Below are positions 1 to 8,578 of a stretch of 39,044 nucleotides of DNA, one piece after another (the stretch's first letter is position 1; each line of letters starts with the position of its first letter). Origin of the DNA: Lachnospiraceae bacterium (GTDB lineage Bacteria; Bacillota; Clostridia; Lachnospirales; Lachnospiraceae); the NCBI GenBank assembly GCA_021202235.1, contig JAJQDL010000084.1, positions 394 through 39,437 of the forward strand, read 5' to 3'. Position numbers and translations under genes: made by a program. Below the pieces are notes generated by a model that was not told where the DNA came from, did no database searches, and saw only the letters and a program-made list of their open reading frames with translations.

Positions 1-624
1 CACGACGCCGACTCCCCATCCGACCAGACCCACCTGACCGCCAGCCCCAGCCAGGACTTCGCCGCGGACACCCGCCACACCGGCGGCAAGACCTCTGTTC
101 CTTCCCGCGAGGAAGCCATTCAGGACGGCGAGAACATGCTCGGCCCCGGCAGTGGTGAGGAATATCTGGCCTCCATCCATTATGACGATGATCCGGAGAT
201 CGCGGCGGAGATGTACCGCAAGTTTGTCCGTATGACCGGAGGCACGCTGGCTGCGGATCTGGCCTGGTGCCAGAATCAGAATGAGAAGGGCAAGCGCCCC
301 TGCTATCAGTATTATCTGACGCTGGTGCCGCCCGGCGCCACCAGTGCGCACCACTCTGCGGAGCATCACTATGTCTTCCAGACCCTGACGAAGAGCAGCC
401 GTCCCTATACGGGCCGCGACTGGGATCTCTCCAATCAGCTGGCAAGCTACTGGGCCAACTTCATTAAAACCGGCGATCCCAACGGAGAAGGACTTCCTGA
501 ATGGACGCCCAACACGGCAGAGAGCCCGCAGGCCATGGATATTGACTATGATCTGCACATGATTGACGTTCCGGTTAACGATTTCGTCGCGCTTCTGGTT
601 CGTCACAATCGCAAACAGAGATAA
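1..624 (+). CDS. Type-B carboxylesterase, C-terminal part (esterase 1, cut by window edge)
   Basis: This frame is open from base 1, so only the last 207 residues are present. From about codon 36 on it aligns well with the two esterases that follow, sharing the blocks SAHHSAEHHYVF, SSRPYTGRDWDLSNQL and ANFIKTG. The first His-Ser-Ala-Glu block carries the expected catalytic histidine of the alpha/beta-hydrolase triad; the nucleophile lies outside the window. Family role: hydrolysis of carboxylic esters, cytosolic, with no sign of a signal peptide in the paralogues. Odd point: the first 35 residues match the paralogues poorly. Where they have IGCT-A-(D/Q)-E with the acid Glu, this copy reads S-Q-D, so the acid may be Asp or the segment may be diverged. 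It is followed at 866 by esterase 2. Identity as a carboxylesterase is secure; substrate unknown. Confidence 0.88.
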   Translation, partial: HDADSPSDQTHLTASPSQDFAADTRHTGGKTSVPSREEAIQDGENMLGPGSGEEYLASIHYDDDPEIAAEMYRKFVRMTGGTLAADLAWCQNQNEKGKRPCYQYYLTLVPPGATSAHHSAEHHYVFQTLTKSSRPYTGRDWDLSNQLASYWANFIKTGDPNGEGLPEWTPNTAESPQAMDIDYDLHMIDVPVNDFVALLVRHNRKQR

Positions 625-645
625 CTTTTCTTCCTCTTTTATAAC

Positions 646-673
646 GGTGCCCCCGCCGCCTGGCCCGGGCACC
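646..673 (+). terminator. GC-rich hairpin after esterase 1
   Basis: GGTGCCC (646-652) pairs perfectly with GGGCACC (667-673), 22 bases after the esterase 1 stop. No U-run follows directly; the next bases are ATTTCATCGG, and the AT-rich stretch starts only at about 700. It may be a weak terminator, an mRNA-end stabiliser, or a processing hairpin inside a longer operon. Confidence 0.35.
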
Positions 674-865
674 ATTTCATCGGAAAACCATAAAGGTTTT
701 CTTATTTTTCATTCCCCCGGAAATCTAAATATAACTTTTCTTTATATCTCGAAAAATTTTTATATTTTCTTTATTATTTGTTTTGATTTATGATAAACAT
801 GCTGAGGCACCGGGCGTTCTTTGCCCTGTTCCGACGCCTTCATGAATGAAAGGAGAAGATCTGTC

Positions 866-2398
866 ATGGCATTATTACAAGTACAAACCAGGAGCGGACT
901 CGTAGAAGGTCTTCCGGCCTGGAATCAGGCGGTCACTGTCTTCCGCGGCATCCCTTATGCGGCGCCCCCCGTGGGCGACCTGCGCTGGAAGGCTCCGCAG
1001 CCGGTTGAGCCCTGGGAGGGCGTCCGCGGCTGCTATAAATTCCCTACCATCTCCTACCAGGAGCGCCGCGCCTCCGAGGGCGGCGGAGATATCATCGGCA
1101 ACGAATTCTACTGCCTGGACTGGCCGCGGGGAGAAGACTGCCTCTATCTGAACGTCTGGACTCCGGCAAAGAGTGCGGATGAGAAGCTTCCTGTCGGCGT
1201 GTATTTCCACGGCGGCGGCTATTCGCAGGGCTACGGCCATCTGAACTGCTACGACGGCGAAGGCTTCGCCAAGCGCGGCTGCATCACCGTCACGCTGAAT
1301 CACCGTCTCGGCATTTTCGGCTATCTGGCGCATCCGGAGCTGACCGCGGAGGATGAGCACCACACCTCCGGCAACTTCGGCGTCCTCGATCTCATCGCCG
1401 CTCTGGAGTGGGTGCGCGACAACATCGCCGCCTTCGGCGGAGATCCCGAAAAGGTCACCGTCTTCGGACAGTCCGGCGGCGGCATGAAGGTCATGACCAT
1501 GATTGCCTCCCCGCTGGCCAAAGGCCTAATCCGCGGCGGCATCATGCAGTCCTGCGGCGGCATCGACCGCACCCGCGGCGGCTGCTCCGATCTGGCGACG
1601 GCCGAGAAGCTGGGCGCACAGGTCCTGGCCGACATGGGATACTCCTCCATCGCCGAAGCGCGCGCCGCTTCCCAGGAAGAGCTTCTTGAGGGGACAAAGA
1701 AATTCATGAGTGCACATCCAGAGATCGACCGTATGATGATGTTCGCTCCCGTGACCGACGGATATGTATTCCCGGAGAGCTGGAACGATCTGTTCCTCTC
1801 CGGCCAGTACCCCGACATCCCCACGATGATCGGCTGCACGGCGGATGAGATGGAGATGAAGAACGCGACGCTTCCCACGGAGGAAGAGGCCCGCGCGAAG
1901 GCAGATTACCTGTTCGGCCCAGGCTACCAGGAAGCTTTCCTGAAGGCCATCCATTTCGGGGAGGACCCCGAGACGACGCTGCGCATGTTCCGCAAATATG
2001 TCAATATGACCGGCGGCACGCAGGCAGCGGCGGTCGCCTGGTGCGACAACCAGATCGCGCAGGGGAAGACACCCGCATACCGCTACTACCTGACGCTGGT
2101 TCCGCCCGCGGCGGAGAACGCGCACCACTCTGCCGAGCACCAGTATGTGTTCCAGACCCTGCCGAAGAGCAGCCGTCCCTACACCGGCCGCGACTGGGAT
2201 CTCTCCAATCAGCTGGCCGACTACTGGGCGAATTTCATCAAGTACGGCAATCCCAACGGTGAGAATGTCCCCGAGTGGACGCCTCACACCGCGGAGAGCC
2301 CCCTGGCCATGGACATCGACTACGATCTCCACATGTTCAAGGAGCCGGTCAATGACCTGGTGCAGATGATGACAGATTATGATCTGAAGAAGATCTGA
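866..2398 (+). CDS. Type-B carboxylesterase (esterase 2)
   Basis: This 510-residue alpha/beta-hydrolase of the carboxylesterase type-B family (para-nitrobenzyl esterase / cholinesterase group) hydrolyses carboxylic esters. The oxyanion-hole motif HGGG is present in FHGGGY. The triad is readable: Ser203 in GQSGGG, Glu328 in CTADE, His421 in AHHSAEH. Length is normal for bacterial members, and there is no signal peptide, so it should be cytosolic. The start at 866 is chosen because AAAGGAG lies ten bases upstream and because esterases 3, 4, 5 and 6 begin with the same M-A-(L/M)-L-pattern; upstream in-frame starts lack this support. It is 35 bp before esterase 3 and about 68% identical to it by eye, with long nearly identical DNA blocks near the 3' end, suggesting tandem duplication. 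Substrate not deducible. Confidence 0.95.
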   Translation: MALLQVQTRSGLVEGLPAWNQAVTVFRGIPYAAPPVGDLRWKAPQPVEPWEGVRGCYKFPTISYQERRASEGGGDIIGNEFYCLDWPRGEDCLYLNVWTPAKSADEKLPVGVYFHGGGYSQGYGHLNCYDGEGFAKRGCITVTLNHRLGIFGYLAHPELTAEDEHHTSGNFGVLDLIAALEWVRDNIAAFGGDPEKVTVFGQSGGGMKVMTMIASPLAKGLIRGGIMQSCGGIDRTRGGCSDLATAEKLGAQVLADMGYSSIAEARAASQEELLEGTKKFMSAHPEIDRMMMFAPVTDGYVFPESWNDLFLSGQYPDIPTMIGCTADEMEMKNATLPTEEEARAKADYLFGPGYQEAFLKAIHFGEDPETTLRMFRKYVNMTGGTQAAAVAWCDNQIAQGKTPAYRYYLTLVPPAAENAHHSAEHQYVFQTLPKSSRPYTGRDWDLSNQLADYWANFIKYGNPNGENVPEWTPHTAESPLAMDIDYDLHMFKEPVNDLVQMMTDYDLKKI

Positions 2399-2433
2399 GG
2401 ATATCAACAAATCCCTACACGAAAGGAGAAGAC

Positions 2434-3960
2434 ATGGCACTCTTACAAGTCAGAACCGAGGGCGGCCTCGTTGAAGGGCTTCCCGGCTGGAATCAGGCCG
2501 TCAGCGTCTTCCGGGGCATCCCCTACGCGGCGCCCCCCGTGGGCGATCTCCGCTGGAAGGCTCCGCAGCCGGTCATTCCGTGGGAGGGCGTTCGCCCCGC
2601 CTACAAGTACGGCAACATTTCCTATCAGGCCCGCTATGCCTCCGAGGGCGGCGGCGATCTCATCGGCACCGAATTCTACTGCCTGGACTGGCCCCGGGAT
2701 GAGGACTGCCTGTACCTGAACGTCTGGACGCCGGCCAAGAGCGCCGACGAGAAGCTGCCCGTCGGCGTCTATCTGCACGGCGGCGGCTGGGCGCAGGGCT
2801 ACGGCCATCTGAACTGCTACGACGGCGAGGGCTTTGCCAAGAGAGGCTGCGTCCTCGTCACCGTCAACCACCGGCTTGGCGTCTTCGGCTATATGGCGCA
2901 TCCGGAGCTGACCGCAGAAGATGAACACCACACCTCCGGCAACTACGGCGTGCAGGATCTGATCGCTGCGTTGGCTTGGGTGAAACGCAACATCGCCGCG
3001 TTCGGCGGCGACCCCGATCAGGTCACCACCTTCGGGCAGTCCGGCGGCGGCGAGAAGTCGCGCAGCATGATTCTCTCTCCCCTGGCAAAAGGCCTGATTC
3101 AGGGAGCCATCATGCAGTCCGGCGGCGGCCTGGAGCGCACCCGCGGCGGCGGACGCCCTCTGGCGGCGGCCGAGCAGGAGGGGGTAAAGTTCCTGGAGTA
3201 CCTCGGCATCAAAGATATAGCGGAGGCCCGTCAGGTCCCGCAGGAGAAGCTGCTGGAAGCCTCCCGCGCTTTCCAGGATCCCGCCGCCCCGCCCATGTCC
3301 CAGTTCTCACCGAACATCGACGGATATGTGTTCCAGAAGCCCTGGGATGAGACCTGTCTCGCCGGAGATTATCCGGACATCCCCGTGATGATCGGCTGCA
3401 CGGCGCAGGAATTCGCCCGCAGAATTGATGCACTCCCTTCTCGTGAGCAGGCTCTGGCCGACGGAGAAAAGATCTTCGGCGGCGGCCACGGAGAAGAGTT
3501 CCTCGCGGCAATTCACTACGACGATGACCCGGGGACGGCTCTCGACATGTATCAGCATTCAATGGGTCTGACAGGACCGACGCAGGCACAGTGCGTAGCC
3601 TGGTGTGAGAATCAGGCGGCGCTGGGCAAGGCTCCCAGCTACCGCTACTATCTCACCATCGTCCCGCCCGGCGCCGACAGCGCGCATCACTCCGCCGAGC
3701 ATCACTACGTGTTCCAGACCCTGCCGAAGAGCAGCCGTCCCTACACCGGCCGCGACTGGGATCTTTCCAATCAGCTGGCCGACTACTGGGCCAACTTCAT
3801 CAAGACCGGCAATCCCAACGGCGAAGGGCTTCCTGAATGGACGCCTCACACCGCGGAGAGCCCTCTCGCGATGGACATTGATTACGATCCGCATATGTTC
3901 CAGGAGCCTGTCAACGACCTGGTTCAGATGATGATCCGCTATGATCTGAAGAAGCTGTAA
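2434..3960 (+). CDS. Type-B carboxylesterase (esterase 3)
   Basis: This 508-residue tandem paralogue of esterase 2 is in the same carboxylesterase family. HGGGW forms the oxyanion hole. The triad is Ser203 in GQSGGG, Glu326 in CTAQE and His419 in AHHSAEH. AAAGGAG sits just upstream of the ATG, and the 35-bp gap from esterase 2 suggests cotranscription. It lies 113 bp before an SLC13-type permease, so the likely unit is esterase-esterase-permease: either uptake of an ester-bearing carboxylate followed by cleavage, or cleavage followed by product transport. The loop between the catalytic Ser and Glu differs most from esterase 2, which would fit a changed acyl or alcohol pocket; this is inference. 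Confidence 0.95.
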   Translation: MALLQVRTEGGLVEGLPGWNQAVSVFRGIPYAAPPVGDLRWKAPQPVIPWEGVRPAYKYGNISYQARYASEGGGDLIGTEFYCLDWPRDEDCLYLNVWTPAKSADEKLPVGVYLHGGGWAQGYGHLNCYDGEGFAKRGCVLVTVNHRLGVFGYMAHPELTAEDEHHTSGNYGVQDLIAALAWVKRNIAAFGGDPDQVTTFGQSGGGEKSRSMILSPLAKGLIQGAIMQSGGGLERTRGGGRPLAAAEQEGVKFLEYLGIKDIAEARQVPQEKLLEASRAFQDPAAPPMSQFSPNIDGYVFQKPWDETCLAGDYPDIPVMIGCTAQEFARRIDALPSREQALADGEKIFGGGHGEEFLAAIHYDDDPGTALDMYQHSMGLTGPTQAQCVAWCENQAALGKAPSYRYYLTIVPPGADSAHHSAEHHYVFQTLPKSSRPYTGRDWDLSNQLADYWANFIKTGNPNGEGLPEWTPHTAESPLAMDIDYDPHMFQEPVNDLVQMMIRYDLKKL

Positions 3961-4022
3961 GCCCTTTCGTATCATAAAGCGGTTCCCTGTTACCCTTAAA
4001 CCACCACTCTAAAACGAAGGAA

Positions 4023-4076
4023 AGGAGAAGCGCCGTCACGGCGGAAGAATCCACTGACGGCGCCAAAAAAAGTATG
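4023..4076 (+). promoter_or_regulatory. Shine-Dalgarno, 9-bp hairpin and start codon of the permease
   Basis: The strong ribosome binding site AGGAG ends at 4027, yet the ATG supported by the paralogous permease is at 4074, 46 bases on. Between them GCGCCGTCA (4030-4038) pairs perfectly with TGACGGCGC (4055-4063). Folding removes 34 bases and leaves 12 between the Shine-Dalgarno sequence and AUG, a workable spacing. No alternative in-frame ATG, GTG or TTG occurs between them. The hairpin may therefore be required for initiation, or be a regulatory switch; GGAAG in the loop is a weak alternative site. Confidence 0.6.
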
Positions 4077-5351
4077 AGTGCATTAACGATCACTGTCATC
4101 ATCACAGTCATCATGTCTCTGCTGTTCCTGGTGAACAAGTTCCCCTTTGGCCTGGTCACGCTGAGCTGTTGCGTGGCTCTGGCTGCCACAGGCGTGCTCT
4201 CCATCTCGGAGGCCTTCAGCGGATTCAGCAACCAGACCATCATCCTGGTCTCCTGTATGTTCTGCCTGAGCGCCGGCCTGCAGCGCACCAATCTGGCCTT
4301 CGCCCTGAAAGGCCTGCTGGGCAGCATGGGCGGCAAGCAGGATCTGGCGCTGGTCGCCGTCCTCTTCGCCATCTACTGGCTGATGCTGCTGGCCATGCCC
4401 GGCATCGTCGCCATGGCCATCATCATCACCTTCCTCGATGCGCTGCCCGAGACCGGTGAGGTCACTCCCTCCCGGGTCATCATGCCGCTGCTGATGTTCA
4501 ACGTCGTGTGGGAGGGCGTCGTCCCCATCGGCATGGGCGCCACCATCGACTTCACGACCAACGCCTATATGGAGAGCATCGTGGCGGAGGATCAGCTGCT
4601 GACCTTCCTGAACACCTTCTCCGTGCGTATCGTGCCCGGCCTCATCATGATCCCGATCTGCCTGTTCATCTGGAGACTCTTCCCCAAGAAGCAGCTGAAC
4701 CTGGACAACGTAGAAGCCAAGAAGATCGACAAGAGCGACCTGCCCGCCTGGAAGCAGTATCTGATCTATGGCTGCTTCATCCTGGTTATCCTGGTCATGA
4801 TCTTCAACTCCTACTTCGGCAGCCTGATGTATGTCATGCCCGCCATCTGTGTCGCCGTCCTCGGCTTCACAAAGACGTTGACTCCACATGAGATGATTAC
4901 TTCACTATTCTCTGACACGGTTCTGATGCTCGCCGGTATCATGGGCGTCACCGCGGCCCTGACGGCTTCCGGCGCCGCTGACCTCATCGGCAACCTGCTT
5001 CTGCAGCTGGTCAGCTGGACGGACAGCAGCTTCATGGTGCTGTGGATCACCACCCTGTTTACAGCAGTCATGACCACCTTCCTGTCCAACTCGGGCGTGA
5101 AGTCGGTGCTGACTCCCCTGGTCGCCTCTATGGCGGTCGCCGGAGGAATGAACGTCGCCGGTCTCGCAATCTGCGTCACCGCCGGTTCCGCACTTTCCTT
5201 CTGCTTCCCCACCGGTTCCACAACCTGCGCCCTGGCGTATGCCTCCGGCGAGTACAACCCCTTCAAGATCCTGCACATCACCATCCCGCTGCTTCTCGTG
5301 ATGACGCTGGTGATTGCCTTCATGGCCAACCTGCTGTTCCCGGTCTGGTAA
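4074..5351 (+). CDS. SLC13/DASS-type carboxylate permease (permease 1)
   Basis: This 425-residue integral membrane protein has about 11-12 hydrophobic segments. It belongs to the ion-transporter superfamily of SLC13/DASS and CitM-like secondary carriers. The C-terminal hairpin SNSGVKSVLTPL resembles the SNT-type substrate/cation-binding motif of DASS carriers and is followed by FCFPTGSTTCALAYASGEY. The first hairpin equivalent contains the PIGMGAT segment. Known substrates of the wider family are di- and tricarboxylates or sulfate; the exact substrate here is unknown. It follows two esterases and is closely related along its whole length to permease 2 (12606-13886), which is also paired with a hydrolase. 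That pairing suggests transport of the carboxylate freed by, or destined for, the esterases. The start is set by alignment with permease 2. Confidence 0.88.
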   Translation: MSALTITVIITVIMSLLFLVNKFPFGLVTLSCCVALAATGVLSISEAFSGFSNQTIILVSCMFCLSAGLQRTNLAFALKGLLGSMGGKQDLALVAVLFAIYWLMLLAMPGIVAMAIIITFLDALPETGEVTPSRVIMPLLMFNVVWEGVVPIGMGATIDFTTNAYMESIVAEDQLLTFLNTFSVRIVPGLIMIPICLFIWRLFPKKQLNLDNVEAKKIDKSDLPAWKQYLIYGCFILVILVMIFNSYFGSLMYVMPAICVAVLGFTKTLTPHEMITSLFSDTVLMLAGIMGVTAALTASGAADLIGNLLLQLVSWTDSSFMVLWITTLFTAVMTTFLSNSGVKSVLTPLVASMAVAGGMNVAGLAICVTAGSALSFCFPTGSTTCALAYASGEYNPFKILHITIPLLLVMTLVIAFMANLLFPVW

Positions 5352-5395
5352 GAGATTTCCTTTCAGAGATCATTTCCAGTCCGTTATCTCCTCAA

Positions 5396-5432
5396 AGAGG
5401 GCGCTGCCGCAACCGCGGTAGCGCCCTCTTTT
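5396..5432. terminator. Strong intrinsic terminator between permease 1 and LysR 1
   Basis: AGAGGGCGCT (5396-5405) pairs with AGCGCCCTCT (5420-5429), extended by a G-T pair and CCGC/GCGG, followed by TTTT on the + strand. It ends the esterase-permease unit. On the - strand the U-run is short, so it may also stop the converging LysR transcript, less efficiently. Confidence 0.88.
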
Positions 5433-5511
5433 CCATCCGTTTGCTTTTTTGCCCTCTGTCTTCCACAGCTTCTCTGTCTCACAGATCCGCTTGGCCAGAC
5501 GCCTGACAGAT

Positions 5512-6414
5512 TTATCGTTCCAGAGATCGGATATAGTCAATAAACATCTTTTTGTTGGTGTATCGCTCCGTGTCCTTCTTCCAGTACACATGAACCTCCG
5601 AGCGTCCCACCCACAGTTTCTTCCCCTCCTGCTCCGGGAGCGGGATCCTGCGGAAGCATTCGATATCCTGACAGAAATCTCCCGCAAGAAAGGCCATGGC
5701 GATGTTGTTGTAGACAAAATTCATCAGCCCTGTCATCTGCGGCATGACACCCACCACATTCATCTTGAGTCCATATTCCGCCAGCACGTCGCCCATCGAC
5801 GCCATCATCACACTGTGCCCGTCCCAAAAAACAATCGGATAACGGCAGAAATCCTCGAAGGATACATGTGTCTGGCTAGCCAGCGGATGATCCTTATGGC
5901 AGTACAGGCTGGGCTCCTGCACGCCCAGCAGCTGAGATTCGTAGCGCTCCTTCCAGTTCATCGGCATAATGCCATTCCCGGCCACCAGAAAGTCGACGAC
6001 ATCATCATCCAGATAGCTGGCCGGAACATAATTCGACGTCTCATGCGCGTACAGGACAGCTTCCGGATGCATCTTCTCGAAATCCCTGTAGATCCGGAAG
6101 AATAAATGCTCTCCCCCATAGGGCCGGAACCCCACCTTGAGCAGGTTCTGATTCTGCGAGATCCGCGGAATCTCCCTCTGCATCAGATTAAAACGCTTGA
6201 CAACAGCTTCCGCATGCTTCAACAGCAGCAATCCCTCCTCCGTCGGATAGACGCCCTTGCTCTTCCGATGAAACAGCTTGAAGCCGACCTCCTCCTCCAG
6301 TTCCGCCAGGGACGCTGACAGGGCCGGCTGAGAGATATAGAGCATCTTCGCTGCCAGAGAAATGTTCTGATACTGGCACACCTCGATAAAATACTGCATC
6401 TGTACGATCGTCAT
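5512..6414 (-). CDS. LysR-family transcriptional regulator (LysR 1)
   Basis: This 300-residue DNA-binding regulator has an N-terminal winged helix-turn-helix at about residues 3-60 (core AAKMLYISQPALSASLAELE) and a C-terminal periplasmic-binding-protein-like effector domain. GGAGG lies upstream of the ATG. The gene converges on permease 1 and diverges from the TRAP operon at 6628, the usual arrangement for a LysR protein that controls its divergent neighbour in response to a small carboxylate or aromatic effector. It has a full-consensus promoter of its own (6454-6482), unusual for an autorepressed regulator unless occlusion by the protein is strong. Effector unknown. Confidence 0.93.
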   Translation of the reverse strand: MTIVQMQYFIEVCQYQNISLAAKMLYISQPALSASLAELEEEVGFKLFHRKSKGVYPTEEGLLLLKHAEAVVKRFNLMQREIPRISQNQNLLKVGFRPYGGEHLFFRIYRDFEKMHPEAVLYAHETSNYVPASYLDDDVVDFLVAGNGIMPMNWKERYESQLLGVQEPSLYCHKDHPLASQTHVSFEDFCRYPIVFWDGHSVMMASMGDVLAEYGLKMNVVGVMPQMTGLMNFVYNNIAMAFLAGDFCQDIECFRRIPLPEQEGKKLWVGRSEVHVYWKKDTERYTNKKMFIDYIRSLER

Positions 6415-6453
6415 CTTCTGTTCGCCTCCTGCGTACGTCGGTGCCTTCTAATT

Positions 6454-6482
6454 ATTATAGCCATCGCATAAAAGGTTGTCAA
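6454..6482 (-). promoter_or_regulatory. Perfect sigma-A consensus promoter for LysR 1
   Basis: On the - strand TTGACA (6482-6477) and TATAAT (6459-6454) are separated by exactly 17 bp, a full match to the housekeeping consensus. Transcription would start about 33 bases before the LysR 1 ATG. Confidence 0.85.
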
Positions 6483-6512
6483 GCAATGCAAGATATGATG
6501 AGTTTTTGAACA

Positions 6513-6540
6513 TTGACTGTTTCTTAATTTTCGATAAACT
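6513..6540 (+). promoter_or_regulatory. Sigma-A promoter for the TRAP operon
   Basis: TTGACT (6513-6518), a 16-bp spacer and TAAACT (6535-6540) lie upstream of the TRAP genes, giving a leader of about 80 bases. It is back to back with the LysR 1 promoter, so a LysR protein bound in this 213-bp gap could control both. Confidence 0.6.
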
Positions 6541-6627
6541 ATTTATAAACTCTGAGTCTCAGACATCTGTCACTGTTCACGTCTCCGCGCCCTGCTGTGC
6601 GGAACAGCCAAGAAAAGAGGTTAGCAA

Positions 6628-7098
6628 ATGAAAGAAGAGAAGAAAGGCTTCCTTGCCAATCTGGAAGAGTATCTGATGCTGATTCCTCTCGCCATCGCCT
6701 GCGTTTTTACGCTGCTCGGATTCATCCTGCAATTCATTAACGCGGATACCGCGAGTGTCCTCAATCAGTACTCTTACTACGCCTATACCTGGATCGCCGC
6801 TCTGGCGTTTTCCTATTGTGCGCGGGAAGGCACACATCTGAGCGTCAACTTTGTGGAAAACAAATATCCGGAATCCATTCGAAATGCCTGGAAACTGTTC
6901 AACGAAATTATTGGCCTTATTATCTCCATCGCCATTTTCATCGGCAGCTTCATGGTTATATCAAGCGCCATGGGAGCCACCGGCGAGGAAGCCGTCACGC
7001 TTCCCCTGATGATCACTTACTTCGCACCCTTGGTCGGCTTCGGCCTCGGCACCGTACGCACCGTGCAGCACTTCATTGCGGAGAGGAGGACGAAATGA
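6628..7098 (+). CDS. TRAP transporter small membrane subunit (DctQ type)
   Basis: This 156-residue protein has four hydrophobic segments, as in DctQ-type small subunits of tripartite ATP-independent periplasmic transporters, and a typical FSYCAREGTHLSVNF block between segments two and three. It pairs with the large subunit encoded next; its TGA overlaps the next ATG (ATGA), so translation is probably coupled. AAAGAGG lies upstream. TRAP systems import carboxylates using a sodium gradient and need an extracytoplasmic DctP-type binding protein. None is encoded in this window, so the binding subunit must be elsewhere or absent. Confidence 0.88.
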   Translation: MKEEKKGFLANLEEYLMLIPLAIACVFTLLGFILQFINADTASVLNQYSYYAYTWIAALAFSYCAREGTHLSVNFVENKYPESIRNAWKLFNEIIGLIISIAIFIGSFMVISSAMGATGEEAVTLPLMITYFAPLVGFGLGTVRTVQHFIAERRTK

Positions 7099-8432
7099 CA
7101 CAAGCAACAGCGATTCTCATATTTTTTCTGATTTATCTGATCACCATGATGCTGGGCTTCACCCCCATGATTTTCTCCATGGGCGCCGCGGCTCTGGCTG
7201 TCCCGCTGTTCTTCAGCGGCATCTCCAGCTTCAGTGTGGCCGATATCGCCTCTGCCTTCATGACGGGCGCCTACGGCACCAACACCGGTATGACGATCAT
7301 CCTGTTCGTGCTCTCCGGCGATATCATGAGCAGCGGGAAGATCTCTGAGAAGATCTTCAACATCTTTGCCTATTTCCTTGGGAAGAGAAAAGGCTTCATG
7401 CCCATCCTCTGCATCCTGACTGCCATGTTCTACGGAGCCATCTCCGGTTCCGGTCCGGCCACCACCGCGGCAGTCGGCGCCATGTGCTTCCCGGTGCTGG
7501 TCTCCCTCGGCTATGACAAATTCTTCAGTGCAGCCATCCTGGTTGCGGCCGGCTGCCTCGGCGTCGTCATCCCGCCCAGCGTGCCGGTGACCGGCGTCTC
7601 CGCCCTGAGCGGCGGCCTGGATCTGGTGGTGCTGTACAAGCTGTCTGCCGTCGTCGTCGGCGTCATCTGCGGCCTGATGATGATCATCTACTGCTTCTTC
7701 TACTGCCTGCGCAACGGTAACGGCGACACTATGAAAATTAACGCCTGGGTCGACGATCTGCGTTCCCGCGGCTTCGGTGCCATCCTGAAGGACAGCATCT
7801 GGGCCATCCTGATGCCGGTCATCATCCTGGGAAGTATCTTCTCCGGACTGGCCGACACTGCACAGGCTGCCATGCTCTCACTGATCTACGCAATCATTGT
7901 CAGTGTATTCATCTACAAGTCCATCAAGCCCAGTGAGATCGTGCCGTTGATCATTAAGAGTCTGCGCGGCGGCGCCGGAATGCTTGTGCTGATCGCCTTC
8001 TCCACGGTCTTCAGCAATGCCCTGACCGCACTGGATGTCAGCACGCTGATCACAAACTTCGTAAACAACGCACAGATTCAGCCAGTGATCATCATTGTCA
8101 TCATTATCTTCTATCAGCTGTTCATGGGTATGGTCGGCGGCCCCGCCGGTGTCACGGTGGTTGTTCCTCTGACGTTCCCGATTATTCTGGCCACCGGCAT
8201 CGAGCCCTTCACGGCCGGCATCGCCATGGTGCTCATGCATGCCGCCGGTATGGTCACGCCTCCTGTCGGCCTCTGCCTGTTCGTCATGACCGGTATGGCC
8301 AAGTGCGACGTAACGGATCTGATTAAACCGCTGATTCCCTATGTCGTGATCATGGTGGCAATCGCCCTGGTCCTGGTTCTGTTCCCCGGCCTCTTCTCCG
8401 GCATCGTCGCCGGCGGCTACATCCCTTCGTAA
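7095..8432 (+). CDS. TRAP transporter large permease subunit (DctM type)
   Basis: This 445-residue DctM-type permease has about 12 membrane segments. Family features include GAISGSGPATTAAVG in the first half and the repeated GxxxPPVGLCLFV element near the end. It moves the substrate across the membrane together with the DctQ subunit. The ATG at 7095 overlaps the DctQ stop and has GGAGG just upstream; an in-frame start further upstream at 6816 would run through DctQ and is rejected. The downstream hydrolase pseudogene starts 34 bp later with its own ribosome binding site, so TRAP genes and hydrolase formed one operon. Substrate probably a monocarboxylate or an ester-derived acid (inference). 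Confidence 0.9.
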   Translation: MTQATAILIFFLIYLITMMLGFTPMIFSMGAAALAVPLFFSGISSFSVADIASAFMTGAYGTNTGMTIILFVLSGDIMSSGKISEKIFNIFAYFLGKRKGFMPILCILTAMFYGAISGSGPATTAAVGAMCFPVLVSLGYDKFFSAAILVAAGCLGVVIPPSVPVTGVSALSGGLDLVVLYKLSAVVVGVICGLMMIIYCFFYCLRNGNGDTMKINAWVDDLRSRGFGAILKDSIWAILMPVIILGSIFSGLADTAQAAMLSLIYAIIVSVFIYKSIKPSEIVPLIIKSLRGGAGMLVLIAFSTVFSNALTALDVSTLITNFVNNAQIQPVIIIVIIIFYQLFMGMVGGPAGVTVVVPLTFPIILATGIEPFTAGIAMVLMHAAGMVTPPVGLCLFVMTGMAKCDVTDLIKPLIPYVVIMVAIALVLVLFPGLFSGIVAGGYIPS

Positions 8433-8578
8433 GCCGGAACAAACAGCGTTCAGGAAGGAGAAGCTATGATTTTAAAACCATGCCCCGGATATGAACAGCA
8501 TATCCAGGCGATGTCCGACAAAACCGCAGGGAGGGGAGAAGGAGGGGAAAGGAAAAAAAGAAACAGACCGCCCTTCGT

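Noticed and set aside
812-826. Small inverted repeat GGGC/GCCC upstream of esterase 2
   Set aside because: Four base pairs only, no promoter-like spacing; insufficient to call an operator or terminator.
1526-2440. Long antisense open frame across esterase 2
   Set aside because: The sense gene has full family motifs and a catalytic triad; the antisense product is a codon-bias shadow.
6816-7094. Longer start for the TRAP large subunit
   Set aside because: It would overlap almost the whole small-subunit gene and read an unrelated frame; the ATG at 7095 has a strong ribosome binding site and the family N-terminus.
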